Of a stretch of DNA of 56,213 nucleotides, positions 20,074 through 27,590 are shown piece after piece. This DNA is from Rhodospirillales bacterium. GTDB taxonomy: Bacteria > Pseudomonadota > Alphaproteobacteria > SP197. The position numbers and the translations under genes were made by a program. The stretch covers positions 89,435 through 145,647 of the forward strand of contig JACONG010000005.1 of the NCBI GenBank assembly GCA_014323865.1, read 5' to 3'. The notes under the pieces were generated by a model, which was not told where the DNA came from, searched no databases, and saw only the letters and a list, made by a program, of their open reading frames with translations. Position 1 is the stretch's first letter, and each line of letters begins with the position of its first letter.

Positions 20074-20538
20074 CGCATTACCTTTTTTGGGGTTGGTTGT
20101 GAGTTATTACTCGGAGAAGCTAGCCCGCCCGGAGTAACGAACAAGATGTAACTAACAATTACTCGGGGTTATACCTTAGAATGTTGGATATCACGGTACA
20201 GGCCCTGCCCTCGCTGCCCGATCTCGTCCAGAACCCCGAGACGCCCATGGCGCTGGTGCCCTTCGGCGAGGGATTCCCGCTGGTGATCTATCGACCGCTG
20301 GGCGGCGACGATCGCGATCCGGCCCATGCCAGCCGATCGAGACAGGGATGTCGAAACCGACACCCTGGGCCATCGCATGCCACTCCCGCACTCAATCCGG
20401 CGGCCTGACGACGGACACAACACGACGACGGACACAACACTGCGGTAGCGATGCGACACTGTCTTCGCGGTTGCGAGAACCGGTTCAAACCGCCCGCAAA
20501 TGGCTCTATCAAGACGATGCAACCAGAGGAAGGCCGCC
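20074..20538. other. Intergenic region with short ORFs and a 17-bp tandem duplication
   Basis: Holds two ATTACTCGG direct repeats (near 20106 and 20158) upstream of the lipoprotein gene. A 75-codon frame from 20181 begins plausibly (MLDITVQALPSLPDL) but turns into low-complexity sequence after about 45 codons, so it looks like a truncated remnant. No family recognised. Confidence 0.4.
20407..20440. repeat. Perfect 17-bp tandem duplication
   Basis: Two identical adjacent 17-bp units (20407-20423 and 20424-20440). It lies in non-coding DNA. One of a set of similar short duplications across the window. Confidence 0.9.
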
Positions 20539-20823
20539 ATGGACACCAAAGCCGTCTCCGACGGTCTCGGGCTCAACGATCCCGACATCCAGCAGCAGTT
20601 CCCTGCGGGCGGCGACATGGCCGTGCGCACACCGGTCGGCCCGACCATGGACGGCAGCGCCTTCCAGTCGATGCAGGCGGCCCTCTCCCGCGCAATCGAC
20701 GGGGACGGCACGGTGACCGGCGGCGAGCGCGTGCCGGAGGCCGGGTTCCCGGGTGCCTGCCGCGTCCGGCCAGCGAGCGCCGAGATGCCGCTGGCCCAGG
20801 GCATCGACTTCAACATCGGATGA
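20539..20823 (+). CDS. Small hypothetical protein
   Basis: A 94-aa protein starting at an ATG preceded by AGAGGAAGG. The sequence is acidic and G/D/P-rich without a signal peptide or TM segment; no domain is recognised. An IDGDGTVTGGE stretch resembles a calcium-binding EF-hand-like or dockerin-like loop (D-x-D-G-x-V), but only one such loop is present and this may be chance. It ends 28 bases before the SLC13 transporter start, and the spacer between them contains a perfect 14-bp duplication (20826-20853) that includes the transporter start codon's first bases. It may be cotranscribed with the transporter. Confidence 0.45.
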   Translation: MDTKAVSDGLGLNDPDIQQQFPAGGDMAVRTPVGPTMDGSAFQSMQAALSRAIDGDGTVTGGERVPEAGFPGACRVRPASAEMPLAQGIDFNIG

Positions 20824-20825
20824 GA

Positions 20826-20853
20826 CCGGGCACCGTCATCCGGGCACCGTCAT
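20826..20853. repeat. Perfect 14-bp tandem duplication at a start codon
   Basis: Two identical 14-bp units (20826-20839 and 20840-20853). The second ends in the first two bases of the SLC13 ATG (20852), so the duplication changed the spacing in front of this gene. Confidence 0.9.
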
Positions 20854-22633
20854 GACGACCGGGCAGATCGCGATCTGCGTCATCGTGCTCGCGGTGACCG
20901 TGCTCTTCATCCGGGGCCGCTGGCGCTACGACCTCGTGGCCTTCGGCGGGCTCATGGCGGCCGTGGCGGCGGGCCTGATCCCGGCCCGGGACGCCTTCTC
21001 GGGATTCGGCCATCCCGCTGTCATCACCGTGCTGGCGGTGCTGGTGATCTCCAGGGCGCTGGCCAACGCCGGTGCGGTCGACATGATCACCCGGTCCGTG
21101 GTGCGGGCGAGTTCGAGCCCGGCCCTTCATATCGCCGTGCTGGCAGGTGTGGCCGGCTTGCTTTCGGCCTTCATGAACAACGTGGCGGCGCTGGCTCTCC
21201 TGCTTCCGGTGGCCCTGCAATCCTGCGCCAGGGCCGAACGGTCACCCGCGATGGTCCTGATGCCCTTGAGCTTCGGCTCGATCCTGGGCGGGCTTGCGAC
21301 CATGATCGGTACGCCGCCCAACGTGATCATCGCACAGTACCGGGCCGATATGGCGAGCGAGCCCTTCGGCATGTTCGATTTCACGCCGGTCGGTGCGCCC
21401 GTTGCCGTGATCGGCATTGTGTTCGTTGCGGGGATCGGCTGGCGTCTGCTGCCAGCCTCGGTGCGCAAACGCAATGTGCCGGCCGACCTCTTCGCGATCG
21501 ACGACTACCTGACAGAAGCCTCGGTGTCCGAAGGCGCGGATGTCGTCGATATGCCACTCCACGAACTCGACGACCGGCTGGCTGCCAAGGACGCCCAATG
21601 CATCGCCCTGGTGCGCGGCGGCCGCCGCCTGCTGAGCTCGGCGCGCTACATCCGCATCCGCGCCGATGACGTGTTGCTGATCGAAGCCGCGCCCGAGGCA
21701 ATCACCGAGGTGGTCAATGAACTCGGTGTCGAGCTGGTCGGTGCGGGCCCGGACATCACCGAGGCCTTCGATGCCGAAGATATCGCGCTGGTCGAGGCCA
21801 TCGTTCCGCAGGGCTGCCGCCTGGAAGGCCACACGCCGAGCAGCCTGCGCCTGGGCAGCCGCTATGGCCTCAACCTGCTCGCGGTCTCGCGCCAGGGGCG
21901 GCCGGTGCGCGGCCGCCTGCGCTCGTTCCGGTTCGAGGCCGGCGACGTGCTGCTGATCCAGGGAGAGCGCGAACAGGTGGCCTCGTCGATCTCCAGCCTG
22001 GGCTGCCTGCCGCTCGCAGAACGGGACCTGCACCTCGGCCAGAAACGCGAGGCGCTGCCCGCCATCGGTCTCTTCGCCGCCGCCATCGCCGCCTCGGCGG
22101 CCGGTCTGGCACCGATCACCGTCAGCTTCTCGATCGCGATGCTGATGATGGTGCTGTTGCGTTATGTGCGCCTGCGTGAGCTCTACGAGACCATCGACTG
22201 GCCGGTGCTGGTGCTGCTCGGCGCGATGATCCCGCTCGGCGGCGCACTCGAGGCCAGCGGCACCACGACACTGATCGCCAACCAGCTCCTGGCTCTTCTT
22301 GCGGGCGCACCGCCCATGCTGCTTCTCACCGTGGTGCTGGTGATCACGATGACGCTGAGCGACATCATGAACAACGCGGCCACAGCCATCGTCATGGCAC
22401 CCATTGCCGTCGGCATCGCCACCGCGCTCGGCGTCAGCACCGATGCCTTCCTGATGGCCGTCGCAATCGGCGCCTCCTGCGCCTTCCTGACGCCGATCGG
22501 ACACCAGAACAACACGCTGATCATGGGACCAGGCGGCTACCGCTTCGGCGACTACTGGCGCATGGGCTTGCCGCTCCAGGTGATCGTCGTCGCCGTCTCG
22601 GTCGGCCTGATCGCCGTTGCCTGGCCGCTCTAG
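20852..22633 (+). CDS. SLC13-type anion permease with RCK_C (TrkA-C) domains
   Basis: A 593-aa inner-membrane transporter of the DASS/ArsB-like superfamily, probably Na+-coupled import of a dicarboxylate, sulfate or similar anion. The N-terminal half has TM helices and the SNT-like loop MNNVAALALLLP and IGTPPNVIIAQYR. Two RCK_C regulatory domains follow (about 210-290 and 305-385). The second membrane half repeats the pattern (DIMNNAATAIVMAP and TPIGHQNNTLIMGPGGY). The start is taken at 20852 (MTTGQIAICVIV), the beginning of the first TM helix. Substrate cannot be assigned. It is complete and shows no decay despite the broken genes around it. Confidence 0.88.
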   Translation: MTTGQIAICVIVLAVTVLFIRGRWRYDLVAFGGLMAAVAAGLIPARDAFSGFGHPAVITVLAVLVISRALANAGAVDMITRSVVRASSSPALHIAVLAGVAGLLSAFMNNVAALALLLPVALQSCARAERSPAMVLMPLSFGSILGGLATMIGTPPNVIIAQYRADMASEPFGMFDFTPVGAPVAVIGIVFVAGIGWRLLPASVRKRNVPADLFAIDDYLTEASVSEGADVVDMPLHELDDRLAAKDAQCIALVRGGRRLLSSARYIRIRADDVLLIEAAPEAITEVVNELGVELVGAGPDITEAFDAEDIALVEAIVPQGCRLEGHTPSSLRLGSRYGLNLLAVSRQGRPVRGRLRSFRFEAGDVLLIQGEREQVASSISSLGCLPLAERDLHLGQKREALPAIGLFAAAIAASAAGLAPITVSFSIAMLMMVLLRYVRLRELYETIDWPVLVLLGAMIPLGGALEASGTTTLIANQLLALLAGAPPMLLLTVVLVITMTLSDIMNNAATAIVMAPIAVGIATALGVSTDAFLMAVAIGASCAFLTPIGHQNNTLIMGPGGYRFGDYWRMGLPLQVIVVAVSVGLIAVAWPL

Positions 22634-22956
22634 AGGTTACTCGGCAGATGTTGCGTTGAGGCAGGCAATCAGGTCGGCAGGGTCCCGGGCCTCCGCCAGG
22701 ATGGGAAAACTCACGGGAAAACTCATGCGGGTGCCGGGCAGGACATCGGGCGGATTCTCGATTCACGGGCCAGGGTCCCGGCGGCCCGGACCACACCGCA
22801 GTCCACAAGCGCGTCCGAATGGTTGAAGCCTTCGGCGGTGCCCGCCCTGACGACGCGTCACGGGGCCGTGAGTTCCGGACCTTGTGATCGCAAGGATGGA
22901 CGGGGCGCCCCGGATCGTCGTCTACTGGGGCAAAATCGGTTTCAGGGACGTTCGGT
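22634..22956. other. Intergenic region with a minus-strand coding remnant
   Basis: No intact gene. On the minus strand a frame ending at about 22637 (PVSFPILAEARDPADLI ... TSAE, then TAA) looks like the C-terminus of a lost protein that I cannot identify. It is interrupted by a 12-bp near-perfect tandem duplication (22703-22714 and 22715-22726, one mismatch). Confidence 0.35.
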
Positions 22957-24201
22957 ATGGCAGAGATACAAAGCGCGGCAGGCCTTGTGGTCCTGTTCGC
23001 CCTGGCCTGGGTGATCAGCGAAAAGCGCAGGCGGGATGCTTGGCGCATCGCGGCAGCGGGGATCGGCCTGCAGATCGTTGTGGCGCTGATCCTGCTCAAG
23101 GTCCCGGTCATCACCGACATTGTCGGCGCGATCAACGGTTTCGTCCGCGCTCTGGAGGATGCGACAAAGGCGGGCACCAGCCTGGTGTTCGGCTATCTGG
23201 GCGGCGGCGATCTCCCGTTCGACGAGCCCTACCCTGGTGCGGCCCTTGTCCTGGCCTTCCGGGCGCTCCCCATCATTCTTCTGGTAAGCGCCTTGAGCGC
23301 ACTCCTGACCCACTGGCGCATCCTTCCCTGGATCGTCAAGGCCATCAGCCGGGTGTTGGAGCGCAGTTTCCGGATCGGTGGCGCGGTGAGCCTGGCGAGC
23401 GCGGCCAACATCTTCATCGGCATGGTCGAGGCACCGCTGTTCGTGCGGCCCTATCTCGCGAAGTTCAGCCGGGGCGAACTCTTCGTCCTGATGGTGACCG
23501 GCATGGCAACGATCGCCGGCACCGTGTTCGTGATCTACGCCTCGATCCTGGGCCCGGTGATCCCCGACGCGGCCAGCAATCTCCTCGTCGCCTCGGTGGT
23601 CAGTGTGCCTGCCGCAATCTCGATTGCGCTCGTCATGGTGCCAACCGATGGAGCGGCCACTGTGGGTGTCGAGCTGCCGCCGCGCGACACCGGCAGCGCC
23701 ATGGAGGCGATCGTGGCCGGCACTGAGCAGGGCCTGCGCGTGCTGCTCGGCATCGTCTCGATGCTGGTGGTCTTCGTCGCCCTGGTCCACCTGGTCAACA
23801 TGGGGCTCGGACTGTTGCCGGATGTCGCGGGCTCCGCGATCACGCTGCAACGCATGCTGGGCACCCTGTTGATGCCGATCTGCTGGCTCATGGGCATCCC
23901 TTGGGCCGAGTGCGCCGAGGCCGGCCGGTTGCTGGCGACCAGGATCGTACTCAACGAGTTCATCGCCTATCTCGACCTCGCCGGTCTCGCCGATGGCGCG
24001 CTGAGCGAGCGCAGCCGGCTGATCATGACCTATGCGCTGTGCGGCTTCGCGAACTTTGGCAGTCTGGGCATCATGATCGGCGGGCTCGCGGTCGTCGTAC
24101 CGGAACGCAAGGCGGACCTGCTCGACCTCGGGCTGAAGAGCATCGTGGCGGGCTCGCTTGCCACCTGCTGCACGGGCTGCATCATCGGGATTCTGGGATA
24201 A
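22957..24201 (+). CDS. NupC-family concentrative nucleoside transporter
   Basis: A 414-aa inner-membrane Na+/H+-coupled nucleoside importer (CNT family). It has an N-terminal Nucleos_tra2_N region, the gate domain, and the C-terminal substrate domain. Diagnostic motifs are NIFIGMVEAPLFVRPYL (about 151-167), MATIAGTVFVIYA and the C-terminal LNEFIAY ... TYALCGFANFGSLGIMIGG. The length matches CNT proteins. The start at 22957 is the first ATG before the first TM helix. It is monocistronic, flanked by decayed DNA on both sides. It suggests scavenging of exogenous nucleosides. Confidence 0.93.
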   Translation: MAEIQSAAGLVVLFALAWVISEKRRRDAWRIAAAGIGLQIVVALILLKVPVITDIVGAINGFVRALEDATKAGTSLVFGYLGGGDLPFDEPYPGAALVLAFRALPIILLVSALSALLTHWRILPWIVKAISRVLERSFRIGGAVSLASAANIFIGMVEAPLFVRPYLAKFSRGELFVLMVTGMATIAGTVFVIYASILGPVIPDAASNLLVASVVSVPAAISIALVMVPTDGAATVGVELPPRDTGSAMEAIVAGTEQGLRVLLGIVSMLVVFVALVHLVNMGLGLLPDVAGSAITLQRMLGTLLMPICWLMGIPWAECAEAGRLLATRIVLNEFIAYLDLAGLADGALSERSRLIMTYALCGFANFGSLGIMIGGLAVVVPERKADLLDLGLKSIVAGSLATCCTGCIIGILG

Positions 24202-24283
24202 ATCCTGTGACGCCGCAGGAATGCCGCATGGCGGCCCCAGGGTTGCCGGCGTCCCGCCGTTCCATGCGTTACATGTGCATTAC

Positions 24284-24650
24284 ATGGAGGCGGAAGACCA
24301 CTTCGGATCGGCACATATGGGCCGCGTTCCCGCTGCACTGATCGCACTCTTTCTCGCAATCGCGGCCATAGCCCGGAACACCGACGAACCGCCCTGTCTC
24401 CGGGACGAGGGGACGGAGCTTCTCCACGAGCAGGATGCGCCGCGGTTCCGCGTGACCCTCAACCTGATGATTTGGAGACACTCTACAACTGGCCGATGAA
24501 CCAGCTTGAGAACGCGGCGGGCGAACTGGTCTGGCAGGGCCAGATCGACGTTGCGGGCGAGGAAGAACAGCGCGTCCGAACGGCCATCCCCATCGCCCAG
24601 ACGATCGGCGCGCTCGAACCCGGACTCTACGCGCAAGATTACATGCGCAT
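24284..24650 (+). pseudogene. Remnant of a bacterial alpha-2-macroglobulin-like protein
   Basis: Two frames together give one degraded N-terminal region. Frame one (from about 24284) carries a hydrophobic signal-like segment (PAALIALFLAIAAIA) and ends in FRVTLN. After a one-base shift near 24466 the next frame continues DDLETLYNWPMNQLE, then VWQGQIDVAG, RVRTAIPI and ALEPGLYA. The last blocks resemble the macroglobulin repeats of YfhM-type alpha-2-macroglobulins (VW-x-G ... IP ... L-x-PG-x-Y). Only about 110 of the usual 1500+ residues remain. Beyond about 24650 the sequence is unrecognisable. The family call is tentative; the frameshift is clear. Confidence 0.5.
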
Positions 24651-24979
24651 GCACCGTGACACAGGCCGCGACCGGTTGCAACGGCGGAACGGAACCGCAC
24701 GATCGTCAGAGTCTGACCGGTCTGAAACGCCGCTCCAGCGCCCCCCGAAACACCCCTGAACCCCCTGATCCATCACGTATCGTCACGCCTCATCACGCAT
24801 AGTCACGATTCACGAAGACCTTACTGTCCCCCACAAAGTGATTGACAACATCCTGGCCGCAGCGTAGATACTTCGGATACTTGACGTCGCCGCAAGCTTT
24901 CTTCATCAGAGCTCGGCAGGATGTCATATTACGCCTCGCACGAGCCGTTGCACCTCGCACTGGAACCCGGGGGACCATT
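24651..24979. other. Intergenic region upstream of an exported-protein gene
   Basis: No gene recognised. The stretch near 24770-24800 has imprecise repeats of TCACG. A 44-codon frame on the minus strand (24793-24927) is too short to support. The DNA becomes AT-richer towards the gene at 24980. Confidence 0.35.
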
Positions 24980-25510
24980 ATGAAAAAACTGCTACTTACC
25001 GCATTCATCCTTCTAGCCAGCGCCAACATCGCAATGGCTCAAGAGGTAAGCGCGACAGATCTTTCGCACTACGAATTATTCGAAGAAGGTGAGACTTTTA
25101 AAACCCTCGACCACCTGCAAGCAATGGAAGAGGCCTACGAGGCACTTTTAATCGAAGGAAACTGTGGTGCTGCTATCCCTGCGATCGTCGAGTTTTATGA
25201 AGCTGCAAACAGGCTCTCGAATCTGATAAGGCGAGGCATTGATCCGTTTTATGACGCTAGCAGGGATGAGAGGAGTGGGGTGGATGTTTCAGGTTTAGTA
25301 GCAGCGGAAAAAACATCCAACGATCTGATTGAACAACGAAACCGGGCGTGGGTGGAAGAGGCCAAATGCCTTTTGTCTGAGGGGAAGAAACAAGCCGGTA
25401 TTATCCGACTCTATCGCGCACTCGATTACATCAGTACTCGTGAACGAGAGCTATGGGAGGAAGCGCGAAGACTGCTTTGGGCAGAAGTAGGGTATAACGC
25501 GGAAAATTAG
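24980..25510 (+). CDS. Exported protein of unknown function
   Basis: A 176-aa secreted protein. The signal peptide MKKLLLTAFILLASANIAMA ends in A-M-A with cleavage before QE. The start ATG at 24980 follows CCGGGGGACC. The mature part (about 156 aa) is helical and charged, with two cysteines (EGNCGAAI and EAKCLLSEGK) that could form a disulfide, and a helical pattern (AAIPAIVEFYEAANRLSN ... AGIIRLYRALDYI) reminiscent of TPR/Sel1-like helices, though no clear repeat consensus is seen. Codon usage is AT-richer than its neighbours, like the small lipoprotein at 19.8 kb, suggesting both were acquired. No family recognised. Confidence 0.65.
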   Translation: MKKLLLTAFILLASANIAMAQEVSATDLSHYELFEEGETFKTLDHLQAMEEAYEALLIEGNCGAAIPAIVEFYEAANRLSNLIRRGIDPFYDASRDERSGVDVSGLVAAEKTSNDLIEQRNRAWVEEAKCLLSEGKKQAGIIRLYRALDYISTRERELWEEARRLLWAEVGYNAEN

Positions 25511-25579
25511 GAGCGTAGGGCACGAAAATCGCCTCAGGTGGATGAGGTTGTCCGTACCTCAACACCGCTTTCAGATAGG

Positions 25580-26153
25580 TTCGCAAGGAAGGGGACATTG
25601 CGGGCGAGACGATCAGGCCGGCATCGATCGGGCGGCCGCCGAAATCGTGGACCTCGGCCAGCCCCAGATCGTCCCGGTAGGGCAGGTTGGGCGGATATCG
25701 GCCTCGAGGTTCGGTGCCTGCCCGGCGATGGGTGCGGCATCCATGTCGGGATTGACGAACACCAGGTTCGCCACGGTCTCGACCTGAACATGCGGCAGAC
25801 CGAAATCAGCCTTGTCGAACCCCTTCACATTCTCGCAGTTGCGTGTGGTGCGAAGGCTGCCGTCCATCCCGTAGGCCCAGGCGTGATAAGGACAGGTGAT
25901 GAGCGCCTTGACGTTGCCCGAACCCTCCAGGAGCTGGTGCGCCCGGTGCTGGCAAACGTTGTGGAAACCGCGGAGTTCGCCTTCACGGCCGCGCACCACA
26001 TAGACGGGCTGACCGACGACATCGGCGGTCATGTAGCCGCCCGGGTTGGCGACCTGGCTGGCATGGCAGACATAGGTCCACGAGCGATGGAAGATCTTCG
26101 CCTTCTCCAGCTCGAAGACCTCGGGATCAGTGTAGTAGCGGGACGGAAGCGTG
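25580..26153 (-). pseudogene. Rieske aromatic-ring-hydroxylating oxygenase alpha subunit, truncated
   Basis: Only the N-terminal Rieske part survives. On the minus strand it reads from about 26150 (SRYYTDPEVFELEKAKIF, then WTYVCHASQVANPGG) through the 2Fe-2S motif C-Q-H ... C-P-Y-H (about 25880-25960) to VFVNPDMDAAP. Near 25680 a shift moves the continuing sequence (DDLGLAEVHDFGGRPIDAG) into another frame. After that the catalytic domain (about 200 residues with the mononuclear iron site) is missing. No start codon is left upstream of SRYY. Such proteins demethylate or hydroxylate quaternary amines and aromatics; the lost substrate is unknown. Confidence 0.85.
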
Positions 26154-26268
26154 TTAGGAGAGTTCGGGATCTTCCGAGAGCGGACATCCGAAATCGATCT
26201 TCAGAACATGGCCGCTAGCCACCGCAAACCTCCTGTGAATCGAGAGGACAAGTCTGGCGCCGGTCGCG

Positions 26269-27024
26269 TCAGCCGGGCAATCTTGCTGCGAAACGCAGCC
26301 TGACGTAGTCAGCGATCCAGTTGCCGTCTTCATCGCACAGGCTGTGACGCAGCAGAGCGACCGTTTCGTCCCGCACGGCCGTGCGATCATCGTGGCTCAC
26401 AGCGGCGTAGAACGGATTTGCAAAGGTATCGAGCCAGCCTGCCATGCCGGTCGGCAGCGGCGTGAGGCGCGGAATGAGCTCGATCGAGTCAACAGCAAAC
26501 CCCGCTGCTTCCAGACGGCGGCTGTACTCCGCCGGTGTCGGGTAAAACCAGGGTTGAATACCCTCGACATCGACACCCCGACGCACCAGCACCGCAGCAA
26601 GGGCGGTCACGACGGCCGCCACGTTACCGAAGCCGCCGAATTCGCCCACGAACCGGCCGCCGGGCCGAAGTGCGCGGGCCACACCGGCGAGCACGCCATC
26701 GGCGTCAGGCACCCAGTGCAACACGGCGTTCGAGAAGACGGCGTCGAACTCGGCAGCGAAGGTCAGCTTTGTCGCGTCCATGACCTGCGCATCAATGCCG
26801 AGACCGCAGGCGGCCGTGACCATATCCTGCGAACGGTCGACACCGACGACCTCACAGCCGAAACCGATGAGCTCACGCGTCAGCGTGCCGTTGCCACAGC
26901 CGAGATCGAGAATGCGCTCGCCGCACCTGGGTGCCAGTAGATCCAGGACAGGACGGCCCAGGACCGGAACGAAGCCAGCATTGCTCTGATAACCCTCGAC
27001 GTTCCACGATTGATTTTCACTCAC
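26269..27024 (-). CDS. Class I SAM-dependent methyltransferase
   Basis: A 251-aa soluble methyltransferase. Motif I is ILDLGCGNGTLTREL (about 38-52), motif II VVGVDRSQDM, then FDAVFSNAVLHWVPD and the post-II RPGGRFVGEFGG. The sequence is closest in style to trans-aconitate methyltransferase/UbiE-like proteins with a C-terminal cap (PWFYPTPAEYSRRLEAAGF). It starts with ATG at 27024, divergent from the GGT/ACAD remnant by 64 bp. No partner gene is conserved nearby. Substrate unknown. Confidence 0.85.
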   Translation of the reverse strand: MSENQSWNVEGYQSNAGFVPVLGRPVLDLLAPRCGERILDLGCGNGTLTRELIGFGCEVVGVDRSQDMVTAACGLGIDAQVMDATKLTFAAEFDAVFSNAVLHWVPDADGVLAGVARALRPGGRFVGEFGGFGNVAAVVTALAAVLVRRGVDVEGIQPWFYPTPAEYSRRLEAAGFAVDSIELIPRLTPLPTGMAGWLDTFANPFYAAVSHDDRTAVRDETVALLRHSLCDEDGNWIADYVRLRFAARLPG

Positions 27025-27088
27025 GGCTGTCGCTCCTCATCTTCCGGGCGCCTATCATCGGTCCCGCCCTGCGACAAGGGAGTTCATC

Positions 27089-27541
27089 ATGCCTAAGGCC
27101 ATGATCACGACCCTGCAGCCCGACGCCATCGAAGCGGGTGCGAAGGTGCTGCGCTCGGGTGGCAATGCTGTCGACGCCGCGCTGACCTGCGCCTTCGTGC
27201 AGACCGTTGTCGATCCCATGATGTGCGGAATCGCGGGCTTCGGTGCGATGCTGGTCTGCATGCACGGGCGAGGCACGCACAAGATCATCGACTTTCACGG
27301 TCGCGTGCCAGCGGCGGCCACCCCCGACATGTGGCAGGACCGAAGCCTGGGCGAGACCGAGGACGGCTTCGGTTTCCTGCTGGAAGACGCCGTCAACGAC
27401 CTCGGCCCGGGTTCGGCTTTGCCCGCGAATACGACATCGAACGAAAGTGGCGTGAGACCCGGCTTTACCGCACCGATCTCAACCAACCTGATCCTGGGCT
27501 ACCTGGCCGAGCACGTGCCCGGTCTGCAGAGAAGTTACTGA
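27089..27541 (+). pseudogene. Chimeric remnant: gamma-glutamyltransferase start joined to acyl-CoA dehydrogenase end
   Basis: The first roughly 105 codons match the start of gamma-glutamyltransferases (TTLQPDAIEAGAKVLRSGGN, AVDAALTCAFVQTVVDPM, GIAGFGAMLV, LLEDAVNDLG). At about 27405 the sequence changes abruptly to the last 45 residues of an acyl-CoA dehydrogenase: GFGFAREYDIERKWRETRLYR in one frame, then, after a shift near 27465, PISTNLILGYLAEHV and the terminal LQRSY and TGA in the frame of the GGT part. The GGT catalytic Thr and almost all of both proteins are missing. A 150-codon ORF still spans the join, so it would be annotated as a gene by ORF callers, but it is a deletion fusion. Confidence 0.75.
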
Positions 27542-27590
27542 AACAGACCGGACGACGGCCGGAGGTCGCCGCCTGGTCTGTTTCGATGGA

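Noticed and set aside
20181..20408. A 75-codon ORF as a real gene
   Set aside because: Only the first 45 codons look coding, the rest is low complexity, and no family was recognised; treated as a possible remnant.
20169..20816. A 215-codon minus-strand ORF
   Set aside because: Overlaps a better plus-strand small ORF and has random composition without motifs.
24793..24927. A 44-codon minus-strand ORF with two Cys near the exported-protein gene
   Set aside because: Too short, no ribosome site, no recognisable family; cannot be supported.
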